Positions 12,483 through 25,815 of a stretch of DNA of 64,000 bases are shown piece by piece. This stretch comes from Liolophura sinensis. Its lineage: Eukaryota; Mollusca; Polyplacophora; Chitonida; Chitonidae. Position numbers and translations under genes: made by a program. The notes under the pieces were generated by a model. That model saw nothing but the letters and a program-made list of their open reading frames with translations, had not been told where the DNA came from and ran no database searches. Numbering within the stretch: the stretch's first letter is position 1; every line of letters starts with the position of its first letter. The stretch spans positions 25,243,897-25,307,896 of the forward strand of contig NC_088296.1 in assembly GCF_032854445.1 (NCBI RefSeq), written 5' to 3'.

Positions 12483-12741
12483 ATTTATTTATTTATTTGT
12501 TTGATTGGTGTTTCACGCCGTACTCAAGAATATTTCACTTATACTACGGCGGTGGGAGGAAACCGGGCAGCGCGCGGGCGAAACCCATGACCATCTGCAG
12601 GTTGCTGACAGACCTTCCTATGTACAGCCGGAGAGGAAGCCAGCATGAGCTGGACTTGAACTCACAGTGACTGCATTGGTGAGAGGCTCCTGGGTCATTA
12701 CGCTGCGCTATTGCGCTAACCAACTGAGCCAAGGCGGCCCC
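12483..12741 (-). mobile_element. SINE family A, full length
   Basis: All blocks from head to AAAT tail are present. Perfect 11-bp duplication GTCAACATTTG at 12472-12482 and 12742-12752 marks the insertion. Confidence 0.95.
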
Positions 12742-13118
12742 GTCAACATTTGCAACATTTGATGTTAACTGTTGTAGATGTATAACACAGTCATGGATTA
12801 TAAAACTCCTCTCTAGTTATTGAACAATGAAGCACTTGTAAATGAAACAATGTATCCAGGATAAAACTAAACAAAACAGTGTAAACCAGTGTAGCACATA
12901 CCTATTCTGTATGTATATGTAAATCTCGCATGGCTACTATAAAGTTGTTGCAAAGTGTTTGTTGACCTATTTTTTAATAGACTCTTTGTTACAGATACCT
13001 TTCTTTTCAGTCAACAATTGAATCCCTATTATATTGCGATGTGATCATGTCTTACTGCATGTGCTCACTGTATTATTAAAACAATGAAGTTAGTCTAGGC
13101 CATCTTTAAAAAATTGCT

Positions 13119-13369
13119 GTTGGTTAGCGCACTAGCGCAGCGCAATGACCCAGGAGTCTCTCACCAGTGCGGTCGCTGTGAGTTCAAGTTCAGCTCATGC
13201 TGGCTTCCTCTCCGGCCGTATGTGGGAAGGTCTGCCAGCTACCTGCGGAAGGTTGTGGGTTTCCCCCGGGCTCTGCCCGGTTTCCACCCACCATAATGCT
13301 GGCCGCCGTCGTATAAGTGAAATATTCTTGAGTACGCCATAAAACACCAATCAAATAAATAAATAAATA
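13119..13369 (+). mobile_element. SINE family A, nearly full length
   Basis: It starts inside the head (GTTGGTTAGCGC) and ends in AAAT repeats. Duplication AAAAAATTGCT (13108-13118) versus AAAAAATTACT (13370-13380). Confidence 0.93.
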
Positions 13370-13832
13370 AAAAATTACTAGTTTGCTGTAATATAACCAA
13401 ACGTAAAAGAAGATGCGGAATGTGCTAGTATGGTAGTGAAGTCCTTCCCCTTTTTATTCTGGCTAATGGAGAAGATAGAAGTTTTCGGCCAAATAGGCTA
13501 CAGTGGTAGCATTCTGCAACCACTGCTATTTTACCGCCCACATTTTTTTACCAGAAATTGTTATCAAGGTCACATTGACATAAAACCAACACCAATTTTA
13601 CAAAATGTTCATGAGAGAGAGAGAGAGAAAAAAAAAACAACCAAAAAACCAAATAAAAAAAAAACACAAAAAAAAAACATTATAATATCAAAATCCCAAT
13701 TATACAAACTTCAGAGTAGGAGCCTTAATTTACATGGAACAAACATACTTTTAATGATGGCACCATCGGTGAAATACAAGCTTACCACAGAATATAGCAT
13801 GTGATATTTTCTATGCAGACACTCTGCCTGGG

Positions 13833-14061
13833 GGTGCTTAGCGTGCAAACACGACGCAATGACCCAGGAGCCTCTTTCCAACCAATGCGGCTACTGTGAG
13901 TTCAAGTCCACCTCATACTGGTTTTCTCTCCGGCTGAACATGGGAGGTTCTGCCAGCAGCCTGCAGATGGTTGTGTGTTTCCCCCGGGCTCTGCCCAATT
14001 TCCTCCCACCATAATGCTGGCTACCGCCGTATAAGTGAAATATTCTTGAGTATGGCGTAAA
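13833..14061 (+). mobile_element. SINE family A, 3'-shortened
   Basis: Head to TTGAGTATGGCGTAAAA; the final tail is missing. Confidence 0.88.
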
Positions 14062-14384
14062 AAACGTTCTGCCATTTGTATCTGAATTTTCTAGGCACTT
14101 ACATGACTGAGAGGGCAGGTTAATACACAGGAAGTGGCAAAACCGGCTCAGAGCTACAGTTTTAATGGAATGGATGATGGCAGCAGTGAGTTGTCTGTTA
14201 GATGACATTACAACAGGAAGGCGTCTGAGCACACAGATTATGTTACAGTTTTACCTTTGATTTACACCTGTACCTGCACACAGGTCTCATTTCCTGTCTG
14301 AAATCACCATTGATAATAAAGCAGTGCTACAGGTGTTCAATACTGGGTGTTAGAACTGCTAACAACTGTAACCTTAAAACTAGT

Positions 14385-15263
14385 GGGTTAGCTACACATA
14401 TGTTTACTGGGTTAGCTACAGGTATGTTTACTTGGTTATTTACATGTGTGTTTATTGGGTTAGCTACATGTATGTTTATTGGGTTAGCCACATGTGTGTG
14501 TTTATTGGGTTAGCTACATGTATGTTTATTGGGTAAGCTACACGTATGTTTATTGGGTTTGCTACATGTGTGTGTTTATTGGGTTAGCTACATATGTGTG
14601 TTTATTGGGTTAGCTACATGTATGTTTATTGGGTAAGCCACACGTATGTTTATTGGGTTTGCTACATGTATGTTTATTGGGTTAGCCACATGTGTGTGTT
14701 TATTGGGTTAGCTACATGTATGTTTATTGGGTAAGCTACACGTATGTTTATTGGGTTTGCTACATGTGTGTGTTTATTGGGTTAGCTACATATGTGTGTT
14801 TATTGGGTTAGCTACATGTATGTTTATTGGGTAAGCCACACGTATGTTTATTGGGTTTGCTACATGTGTGTGTTTATTGGGTTAGCTACACGTATGTTTA
14901 TTGGGTTAGCTACATGTATGTTTATTGGGTTAGCTGCATGTATGGTTATTGGGTTAGCTGCACGTATGTTTATTGGGTTAGCTACATGTGTGCTTATTGG
15001 GTTAGCTACATGTATGTTTATTGGGTTAGCTACACGTATGTTTATTGGGTTAGCTACACGTATGTTTATTGGGTTAGCTACATGTGTGCTTATTGGGTTA
15101 GCTGCATGTATGTTTATTGGGTTAGCTACATGTATGTTTATTGGGTAAGCTACACGTATGTTTATTGGGTTAGCTACACGTATGTTTATTGGGTTAGCTA
15201 CATGTATGTTTATTGGGTTAGCTACATGTATGTTTATTGGGTTGGCTGCATGTATGTTTATTG
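14385..15263 (+). repeat. 24-bp minisatellite, about 36 copies
   Basis: The unit is GGGTTAGCTACATG plus TATGTTTATT, with occasional 26-bp units carrying an extra GT. Because 24 is a multiple of three and the unit lacks stops in two frames, it produces apparent proteins of repeating GLATCMFI or WVSYMYVY. I regard these as artefacts. Confidence 0.95.
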
Positions 15264-16080
15264 TGGCATGGCTCAGATTTAACCATTGTAATAATTCATG
15301 ATTGAGAATTGATAATGGTATGCACTTAGTGTAAACAAAGCAGTTATATGCAGCCTTTGTCTTTGTAGTCTTAATGTATATTGTGAAAAAAAAGAAAGCC
15401 CTGCTGCATTAATATTACAGGTGTTTATAATTATACAGTGAGCTGAAATAATATTCAGCACATCATTTAAAATTGAATTAAAATAAATACACATAATAGT
15501 ATTCAAAGATATTCCTGGGAACATTGTTGGGTTTGAATGGTAATCTGTGTGTACTGAAATACGTCTGTAGATAATGGCATTGAAGTAAGGGCTCTGTCAG
15601 TAAATTGCTCATTTCCCATCACCAGAGTGTTGGAGAAGAAAAAGGAAAATGTTAAAGGCTATATTTATTTTATGATTCATTTGCCCCCAAAAATGTATGT
15701 GGATGTGAAGAAAAATGAGCTTTAATTGGTCAATTCTGCATGTATTTTAATTGTTTCCTCTTCACTTTTAGCTGTGAGAGGGACATGAGAAACATATTTA
15801 AACAACAGTGGCCTAAACATTGTTTTTTTTTTGTGTTAACATAGCTGATGTGGTCGGTTGTCTTAATATATGTACATATTTACTATGTCATTGCCAGACA
15901 GTATAAGGCCTAATTAGTGTGAATGTATATTACAATGAGCTCATATGAGAAGGGAATGTGATTTGCAAGTGAAAGTACTGTAATATTGTGCTTTTGAAGG
16001 CAACATGTATAATTCATTGAAACTTAACATGAAAAGAAACTTTCTGACAGGTGAAATATGCCAGATGTATTCATATACAA

Positions 16081-16213
16081 TTTATTTATTTATTTCATTG
16101 GTGTTTTATGTCGTACTCAAGAATATTTCACTTATACGACGGCGGCCAGCATGCGTGGTGGGTGGAAACGGGGCAGAGCCTGGGGGAAAGCCACGACCAT
16201 CCGCAGGTTGCTT
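16081..16213 (-). mobile_element. SINE family A, 5'-truncated
   Basis: Only the 3' half, ending at CCGCAGGTTGC, with a short tail. Confidence 0.88.
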
Positions 16214-16812
16214 ATTCATATACAAGCATGTGTATTTGTAGGTGTACCTAGACCGTATAAAACAAAAAATGCTGATTTCCCTTATCCACCATCTTGATTT
16301 TTGAGTATTTATTATGTATTTGGTCCTGGAAAGTAAAATGTATGTATTATGAGCTAGCAAAATGCATGTTATGGTGAGTAAAGTGAAGAGAGCCACGTTG
16401 TAAGAACGCAGTGGATTCCAATGATTGATTAGGGATTGATCGATTTTTATCGCAGTTTTATCTAACCTATGGTTCTGCAGAGACATGGCAGAATTAAGTA
16501 GGGCATTTCTTATAAATGCTGTGACCTATTGGTGCTATTTAATTTTAAAAAACTAATAAGAAAAAAAAGTAAGATGTAGGACAACTTGCCCACTTTTTTT
16601 TGTGACACAAGTAATTTTTGTATGTGGCCTTATCCTAAATAAATCATGACAGCACTCAGCAGGTTATCATTGCTGTCATCGCTGTCATATTCATGACGCC
16701 TGTGTACAAAGGACTCGACAATCCGTCCAGTCTTCAGGGTATTGTCATTCATAGTCAACGCTTAGTCCTGTGATAACATTATCATGATTTGGATCTACAA
16801 TGTCCTTTTATA

Positions 16813-19800
16813 CACTCAAAAAATTAATCTATTAAAATTAACAGAAACTCTGTTACCTGAGTGATGCTAGAATATATTGTGCTATTACAGCACATCATTC
16901 GGTTAAATATAACACATGTACTCTGTTCAGTCAGCATTAGGCCAATATGATAATACGTTAAATATAACACATGTATTGTGCTCAGTCTGCATTAGGCCAA
17001 CATGATAATATGTTAAATATAACACATGTATTCTGTTCAGTCAGCATTAGGCCAACGTGATATTATGTTAAATATAACACATGTATTGTGCTCAGTCTGC
17101 ATTAGGCCAACATGATAATATGTTAAATATAACACATGTATTCTGTTCAGTCAGCATTAGGCCAACGTGATATTATGTTAAATATAACACATGTATTCTG
17201 TTCAGTCAGCATTAGGCCAACATGATAATATGTTAAATATAACATCTGTATTCTGTTCAGTCAGCATTAGGCCAACATGATAATATGTTAAATATAACAC
17301 ATGTATTCTGTTCAGTCAGCATTAGGCTAACATGATAATATGTTAAATATAACACGTGTATTATGTTCAGTCAGCATTAGGCCAACATGATAATATGTTA
17401 AATATCACACATGTATTCTGTTCAGTCAGCATTAGGCCAACGTGATATTATGTTAAATATAACACATGTATTCTGTTCAGTCAGCATTAGGCCAACGTGA
17501 TATTATGTTAAATATAACACATGTATTCTTTTCAGTCAGCATTAGGCCAACATGATAATATGTTAAATATAACATCTGTATTCTGTTCAGTCAGCATTAG
17601 GCCAACATGATAATATGTTAAATATAACACATGTATTCTGTTCAGTCAGCATTAGGCTAACATGATAATATGTTAAATATAACATGTGTATTATGTTCAG
17701 TCAGCATTAGGCCAACATGATAATATGTTAAATATCACACATGTATTCTGTTCAGTCAGCATTAGGCCAACGTGATATTATGTTAAATATAACACATGTA
17801 TTCTGTTCAGTCAGCATTAGGCCAACGTGATATTATGTTAAATATAACACATGTATTCTGTTCAGTCAGCATTAGGCCAACATGATAATATGTTAAATAT
17901 CACACATGTATTCTGTTCAGTCAGCATTAGGCCAACATGATAATATGTTAAATATCACACATGTATTCTGTTCAGTCAGCATTAGGCCAACGTGATATTA
18001 TGTTAAATATAACACATGTATTCTGTTCAGTCAGCATTAGGCCAACGTGATATTATGTTAAATATAACACATGTATTCTGTTCAGTCAGCATTAGGCCAA
18101 CATGATAATATGTTAAATATCACACATGTATTCTGTTCAGTCAGCATTAGGCCAACGTGATAATATGTTAAATATCACACATGTATTCTGTTCAGTCAGC
18201 ATTAGGCCAACGTGATATTATGTTAAATATAACACATGTATTCTGTTCAGTCAGCATTAGGCCAACGTGATATTATGTTAAATATAACACATGTATTCTG
18301 TTCAGTCAGCATTAGGCCAACATGATAATATGTTAAATATCACACATGTATTCTGTTCAGTCAGCATTAGGCCAACATGATAATATGTTAAATATCACAC
18401 ATGTATTCTGTTCAGTCAGCATTAGGCCAACATGATAATATGTTAAATATAAGACATGTATTCTGTTCAGTCAGCATTAGGCCAACATGATAATATGTTA
18501 AATATAAGACATGTATTCTGTTAAGTCTGCATTAGGCCAACATGATAATATGTTAAATATCACACATGTATTCTGTTCAGTCAGCATTAGGCCAACATGA
18601 TAATATGTTAAATATAAGACATGTATTCTGTTCAGTCAGCATTAGGCCAACATGATGGTATGTTAAATATCACACATGTATTCTGTTCAGTCTGCATTAG
18701 GCCAACATGATAATACGTTAAATATAACACATTTATTCTGTTCAGTCAGCATTAGGCCAACATGATAATATGCTAAATATAACGCATGCATTCTGTTCAG
18801 TCTGCATTAGGCCAACATGATATTATGTTAAATATAAGACATGCATTCTGTTCAGTCAGCATTAGGCCAAGATGATAATATGTTAAATATAACACCTGTA
18901 TTCTGTTCAGTCAGCATTAGGCCAACATGATAATATGTTAAATATAACACATGCATCCTGTTCAGTCAGCATTAGGCCAAGATGATAATACGTTAAATAT
19001 AACACATGGATTCTGTTCAGTCAGCATTAGGCCAACATGATAATATGTTAAATATAACACATGCATCCTGTTCAGTCAGCATTAGGCCAAGATGATAATA
19101 CGTTAAATATAACACATGGATTCTGTTCAGTCAGCATTAGGCCAACGTGATATTATGTTAAATATAACACATGTATTCTGTTCAGTCAGCATTAGGCCAG
19201 CATGATATTATGTTAAATATAACACATGTATTCTGTTCAGTCAGCATTAGGCCAACATGATATTATGTTAAATATAACACATGCATCCTGTTCAGTCTGC
19301 ATTAGGCCAACATGATATTATGTTAAATATAACACCTGTATTCTGTTCAGTCAGCATTAGGCCAACATGATAATATGTTAAATATGACACATGCATTCTG
19401 TTCAGTCTGCATTAGGCCAGCATGATATTATGTTAAATATAAGACATGTATTCTGTTCAGTCAGCATTAGGCCAACATGATATTATGTTAAATATAAGAC
19501 ATGTATTCTGTTCAGTCAGCATTAGGCCAGCATGATATTATGTTAAATATAACACATTTATTCTGTTCAGTCTGCATTAGGCCAACATGATAGTATGTTA
19601 AATATAAGACATGTATTCTGTTCAGTCTGCATTAGGCCAGCATGATATTATGTTAAATATAACACATGTATTCTGTTCAGTCAGCATTAGGCCAACATGA
19701 AAATATGTTAAATATAACACATGCATCCTGTTCAGTAAGCATTAGGCCAGCATGATATTATGTTAAATATGACATCTGTATTCTGTTCAGTCAGCATTAG

Positions 19801-22800
19801 GCCAACATGATATTATGTTAAATATAACACATGTATTCTGTTCAGTCAGCATTAGGCCAACATGATAATATGTTAAATATAAGACATGTATTCTGTTCAG
19901 TCAGCATTAGGCCAGCATGATGCTATGTTAAATATGACACATGTATTCTTTTCAGTCAGCATTAGGCCAACATGATATTATGTTAAATATAAGACATGTA
20001 TTCTGTTCCGTCAGCATTAGGCCAACAAGATATTATGTAAAATATAACACATGTATTCTGTTCAGTCTGCATTAGGCCAACATGATATTATGTTAAATAT
20101 AACACATGTATTCTGTTCAGTCAGCATTAGGCCAACATGATATTATGTTAAATATAACACATGTATTCTGTTCAGTCTGCATTAGGCCAACATGATATTA
20201 TGTTAAATATGACACATGTATTCTGTTCAGTCAGCATTAGGCCAACGTGATATTATGTTAAATATAAGACATGTATTCTGTTCAGTCTGCATTAGGCCAA
20301 CATGATATTATGTTAAATATGACCCATGTATTCTGTTCAGTCAGCATTAGGCCAACATGATAATATGTTAAATATAAGACATGTATTCTGTTCAGTCAGC
20401 ATTAGGCCAACATGATAATATGTTAAATATCACACATGTATTCTGTTCAGTCAGCATTAGGCCAACATGATAATATGTTAAATATCACACATGTATTCTG
20501 TTCAGTCAGCATTAGGCCAACATGATAATATGTTAAATATAAGACATGTATTCTGTTCAGTCAGCATTAGGCCAACATGATAATATGTTAAATATCACAC
20601 ATGTATTCTGTTCAGTCAGCATTAGGCCAACATGATAATATGTTAAATATAAGACATGTATTCTGTTCAGTCAGCATTAGGCCAACATGATAATATGTTA
20701 AATATAAGACATGTATTCTGTTCAGTCTGCATTAGGCCAACATGATAATATGTTAAATATCACACATGTATTCTGTTCAGTCAGCATTAGGCCAACATGA
20801 TAATATGTTAAATATAAGACATGTATTCTGTTCAGTCAGCATTAGGCCAACATGATGGTATGTTAAATATCACACATGTATTCTGTTCAGTCTGCATTAG
20901 GCCAACATGATAATACGTTAAATATAACACATTTATTCTGTTCAGTCAGCATTAGGCCAACATGATAATATGCTAAATATAACGCATGCATTCTGTTCAG
21001 TCTGCATTAGGCCAACATGATATTATGTTAAATATAAGACATGCATTCTGTTCAGTCAGCATTAGGCCAAGATGATAATATGTTAAATATAACACCTGTA
21101 TTCTGTTCAGTCAGCATTAGGCCAACATGATAATATGTTAAATATAACACATGCATCCTGTTCAGTCAGCATTAGGCCAAGATGATAATACGTTAAATAT
21201 AACACATGGATTCTGTTCAGTCAGCATTAGGCCAACATGATAATATGTTAAATATAACACATGCATCCTGTTCAGTCAGCATTAGGCCAAGATGATAATA
21301 CGTTAAATATAACACATGGATTCTGTTCAGGCAGCATTAGGCCAACGTGATATTATGTTAAATATAACACATGTATTCTGTTCAGTCAGCATTAGGCCAA
21401 CATGATATTATGTTAAATATAACACATGTATTCTGTTCAGTCAGCATTAGGCCAACATGATATTATGTTAAATATAACACATGCATCCTGTTCAGTCTGC
21501 ATTAGGCCAACATGATATTATGTTAAATATAACACCTGTATTCTGTTCAGTCAGCATTAGGCCAACATGATAATATGTTAAATATGACACATGCATTCTG
21601 TTCAGTCTGCATTAGGCCAGCATGATATTATGTTAAATATAAGACATGTATTCTGTTCAGTCAGCATTAGGCCAACATGATATTATGTTAAATATAAGAC
21701 ATGTATTCTGTTCAGTCAGCATTAGGCCAGCATGATATTATGTTAAATATAACACATTTATTCTGTTCAGTCTGCATTAGGCCAACATGATAGTATGTTA
21801 AATATAAGACATGTATTCTGTTCAGTCTGCATTAGGCCAGCATGATATTATGTTAAATATAACACATGTATTCTGTTCAGTCAGCATTAGGCCAACATGA
21901 AAATATGTTAAATATAACACATGCATCCTGTTCAGTAAGCATTAGGCCAGCATGATATTATGTTAAATATGACATCTGTATTCTGTTCAGTCAGCATTAG
22001 GCCAACATGATATTATGTTAAATATAACACATGTATTCTGTTCAGTCAGCATTAGGCCAACATGATAATATGTTAAATATAAGACATGTATTCTGTTCAG
22101 TCAGCATTAGGCCAGCATGATGCTATGTTAAATATGACACATGTATTCTTTTCAGTCAGCATTAGGCCAACATGATATTATGTTAAATATAAGACATGTA
22201 TTCTGTTCCGTCAGCATTAGGCCAACAAGATATTATGTAAAATATAACACATGTATTCTGTTCAGTCTGCATTAGGCCAACATGATATTATGTTAAATAT
22301 AACACATGTATTCTGTTCAGTCAGCATTAGGCCAACATGATATTATGTTAAATATAACACATGTATTCTGTTCAGTCTGCATTAGGCCAACATGATATTA
22401 TGTTAAATATGACCCATGTATTCTGTTCAGTCAGCATTAGGCCAACATGATATTATGTTAAATATAAGACATGTATTCTGTTCAGTCAGCATTAGGCCAA
22501 CAAGATATTATGTAAAATATAACACATGTATTCTGTTCAGTCAGCATTAGGCCAACGTGATATTATGTTAAATATAAGACATGTATTCTGTTCAGTCAGC
22601 ATTAGGCCAACATGATAATATGTTAAATATAACACATGTATTCTGTTCAGTCAGCATTAGGCCAACAAGATATTATGTTAAATATAAGACATGTGTTCTG
22701 TTCAGTCAGCATTAGGCCAACATGATAATATGCTAAATATAAGACATGTATTCTGTTCAGTCAGCATTAGGCCAACATGATGTTATGTTAAATATAAGAC

Positions 22801-24510
22801 ATGTATTCTGTTCAGTCAGCATTAGGCCAACAAGATATTATGTAAAATATAACACATGTATTCTGTTCAGTCAGCTTTAGGCCAACATGATAATATGTTA
22901 AATATAAGACATGTGTTCTGTTCAGTCAGCATTAGGCCAACATGATAATATGTTAAATATAAGACATGTATTCTGTTCAGTCAGCATTAGGCCAACATGA
23001 TAATATGTTAAATATAAGACATGTATTCTGTTCAGTCAGCATTAGGCCAACATGATAATATGTTAAATATAACACATGTATTCTGTTCAGTCAGCATTAG
23101 GCCAACATGATAATATGTTAAATATAACACATGTATTCTGTTCAGTCAGCATTAGGCCAACATGATAGTATGTTAAATATAACAGATGTATTCTGTTCAG
23201 TCAGCATTAGGCAAACATGATAATATGTTAAATATAACACATGTATTCTGTTCAGTCAGCTTTAGGCCAACATGATAATATGTTAAATATAAGACATGTA
23301 TTCTGTTCAGTCAGCATTAGGCCAACATGATAATATGTTAAATATAACAGATGTATTCTGTTCAGTCAGCATTAGTTCAGCCAGCATTAGGCCAACATGA
23401 TAGTATGTTAAATATAACACATGTATTCTTTTCAGCCAGCATTAGGCCAACATGATATTATGTTAAATATAAGACATGTATTCTGTTCAGTCAGCATTAG
23501 GCCAACATGATAATATGTTAAATATAACAGATGTATTCTGTTCAGTCAGCATTAGGCCAACAAGATATCATGTTGAATATGACATGTATTCTGTTCAGTC
23601 AGCATTAGGCCAACATGATAGTATGTTAAATATGACACATGTATTCTGTTCAGTCTGCATTAGGCCAACATGATATTATGTTAAATATGACACATGTATT
23701 CTGTTCAGTCTGCATTAGGCCAACATAATAATATGTTAAATATAAGACATGTATTCTGTTCAGTCAGCATTAGGCCAACATGATAATATGTTAAATATAA
23801 CAGATGTATTCTGTTCAGTCAGCATTAGTTCAGCCAGCATTAGGCCAACATGATAGTATGTTAAATATAACACATGTATTCTTTTCAGCCAGCATTAGGC
23901 CAACATGATAATATGTTGAATATAACACATGTATTCTGTTCAGCCAGCATTAGGCCAACATGATATTATGTTAAATATAAGACATGTATTCTGTTCAGTC
24001 AGCATTAGGCCAACATGATAGTATGTTAAATATAACACATGTATTCTGTTCAGTCAGCATTAGGCCAACATGATAATATGTTAAATATAACATCTGTATT
24101 CTGTTCAGTCAGCATTAGGCCAACATGATATTATGTTGAATATAACACATGTATTCTGTTCAGCCAGCATTAGGCCACCATGATAATACGTTAAATATAA
24201 CACATGTATTCTGTTCAGTCAGCATTAGGCCAACGTGATATTATGTTAAATATAACACATGTATTCTTTTCAGCCAGCATTAGGCCAACATGATATTATG
24301 TTAAATATAAGACATGTATTCTGTTCAGTCAGCATTAGGCCAACATGATGCTATGTTAAATATGATACATGTATTCTGTTCAGTCAGCATTAGGCCAACA
24401 TGATGTTATGTTGAATATGACACAATATTGTGTTATTATAACAGAATACGTTCAAGTATCACTCAGACAACAGACTTTCTGGTAAAATTGACAGATTACT
24501 TTTTTAAGTG
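16813..24510. mobile_element. TIR-bounded element carrying a 55-bp satellite array
   Basis: The 5' end (16813 onward, CACTCAAAAAATTAATC) and the reverse complement of the 3' end (24510 backward, CACTTAAAAAAGTAATC) align without gaps for about 75 bp at roughly 75-80% identity, including the shared block CTGAGTGAT. Both ends abut a TA dinucleotide (16811-16812 and 24511-24512), consistent with a TA target-site duplication of the Tc1/mariner type. That class assignment is inference. The interior has no transposase; apart from short junctions it is entirely tandem repeat. I read this as a non-autonomous DNA transposon in which an internal repeat has expanded. Confidence 0.75.
16901..24425 (+). 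repeat. 55-bp tandem satellite, about 136 copies
   Basis: The monomer consists of blocks TTCTGTTCAGTCAGCATTAG, GCCAACATGATAATATGTTA and AATATAACACATGTA, 55 bp in all. Variants change a few fixed positions: TAATATG/TATTATG, AACACATG/AAGACATG/CACACATG, and CAGTCAGC/CAGTCTGC. Two 15-bp internal duplications occur near 23375 and 23825, and a 2-bp deletion near 23575. Short open frames inside it are repeat artefacts. Confidence 0.97.
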
Positions 24511-24512
24511 TA

Positions 24513-25707
24513 GTACTGTACATGTGCAAATCTGGGACATAGGGAGTGTTGTGATGAAGGGTAGGTGTGGTTAATAGGCCCTCTTCAGGCCAATTATCTC
24601 TGTGTTAGAGAGATTTGAAGTAGTTGTCTCTGATATAGATGTCTATCTCCAGTGTTTTACATGTACATGTACTTGTATTTACATACAGTATACATACTTG
24701 TATACTGTTCGTGTACATCATGTAGTTTGTCCTAAATGACCTAGAATTTAGCCCACAAAAGTGCATTTTTATAGAGGCAAATAATCATCAGAAAATATTA
24801 CTTTTTGTGCTGACGCATACAATTTTCCAGCAGAATATCATCCCATGTTCCAAGCAAACATCAAAACACCTTTCTAAAATTAGTAGAACTCTGAAAATCA
24901 GGAAAAAAGGGCAAGTTAGTCATGGACAAAATGTATCGTCATTTAGATTGTGTTTATTTCATTATTATATAGATGGATATTAAGTAACATAGGTTAGCTT
25001 GTTCCAAAAAAAAAAAAAAAATCCCAGTGTCTTTTTGTTGATATTTAAGTTTATGCATTTTAGAACTCAAATTTGACAGAAAAACTACCTGGTATTGAAT
25101 GAATGATATGATATAAGAGGAATTAGTCAAACATTAAAGTTGTCTGAGAAAGGCTTGAAAAACTAAGACGTTTACAAAGTTGTTTTCTTAGTTTGTATAT
25201 AGTTTTCCAGATTTGCAGCTTCCATGGGGTCAATTTCAAGATAATTTTCTTTTTGTGCCCTCTTAATGGGATTATCACTCCGGTTTCCTCAACTGATACA
25301 ACTGACGACTGTATAACATAAGTGGAATATTCCTGAGTATGGCTTGTGATCACCATAATATAACATGGCTTGAAAAAAGCCCCCCAAAACAATCAATTAA
25401 ATCTAAAGGGTTATTAAATATGACACAAGTATGTAGGAAAAGTAAGAAGAGTCTGTTTCATATTGAAATGTTGACCTTGGATAACAGTTGCATGTCTACT
25501 TTCACTTTCAGTCTTGACTTGTATGGCAGGAGGAAGACTAATTATTTTAGACCAGCAAGTCATTAAAAGTGAGATGATGTACATTTGTTAAAATGAATAT
25601 GTTCATGGACACCAATGTGGCCACTCCTGCATTAATGTGTATTGACCTTGACCCTTCCACTCTGGCATTAGTGTGTATTGACCTTGACCCTTCACTTTCA
25701 CTTTCAG
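24513..25707. other. Non-coding upstream of RUSC-like exon 1
   Basis: Holds the family D MITE and a twofold direct repeat (25622-25694, GTGTATTGACCTTGACCC in each copy) directly before the exon 1 acceptor. Confidence 0.5.
24732..24946 (+). mobile_element. MITE-like repeat family D
   Basis: A 215-bp segment with 9-bp inverted ends CTAAATGAC / GTCATTTAG. Interior AACACCTTTCTAAAATTAG and GGGCAAGTTAGTCATGGAC recur at 42634-42801 (same orientation) and inverted at 36995-37212. Confidence 0.65.
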
Positions 25708-25815
25708 CACAAACTCAGTGGCGGCTCTCTCTAGAGGACCATGGATTGTAATGACAATGCTGCACAAAGGCGCATGCATCCAGCCTCTCTGGTTACCCTG
25801 GCAACTGAATCTAAG
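25708..25815 (+). CDS. RUSC-like exon 1: end of 5' UTR and first 25 codons
   Basis: The exon follows a pyrimidine-rich acceptor (CTTTCACTTTCAG, ending 25707) and ends at AAG|GTAAAC (25815). ATG 25741 sits in a strong initiation context (ACCATGG), and an in-frame TAG lies at 25732-25734, which fixes this as the start if the exon is used. It encodes exactly 25 codons (starting MDCNDNAAQRRM, ending ATESK) and ends in phase 0, which fits the phase-0 start of the exon at 32684. No cDNA is available, so the exon is inferred from the combination of splice sites, frame and start context. Confidence 0.65.

Larger units (their letters stand above)
10639..16810. other. Non-coding; intron if the leader exon is used
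   Basis: Contains three full or near-full SINEs, the 24-bp array and a truncated SINE. 10640-12470 and 15264-16080 have no recognised feature besides the possible leader fragment near 11574 and A-rich runs at 13630-13680. Confidence 0.5.

Noticed and set aside
14792-15282. 118- and 151-residue overlapping frames
   Set aside because: Artefacts of the 24-bp repeat, open in two frames at once.
16901-24425. CRISPR array
   Set aside because: Monomers are contiguous with no unique spacers, in a eukaryotic context.
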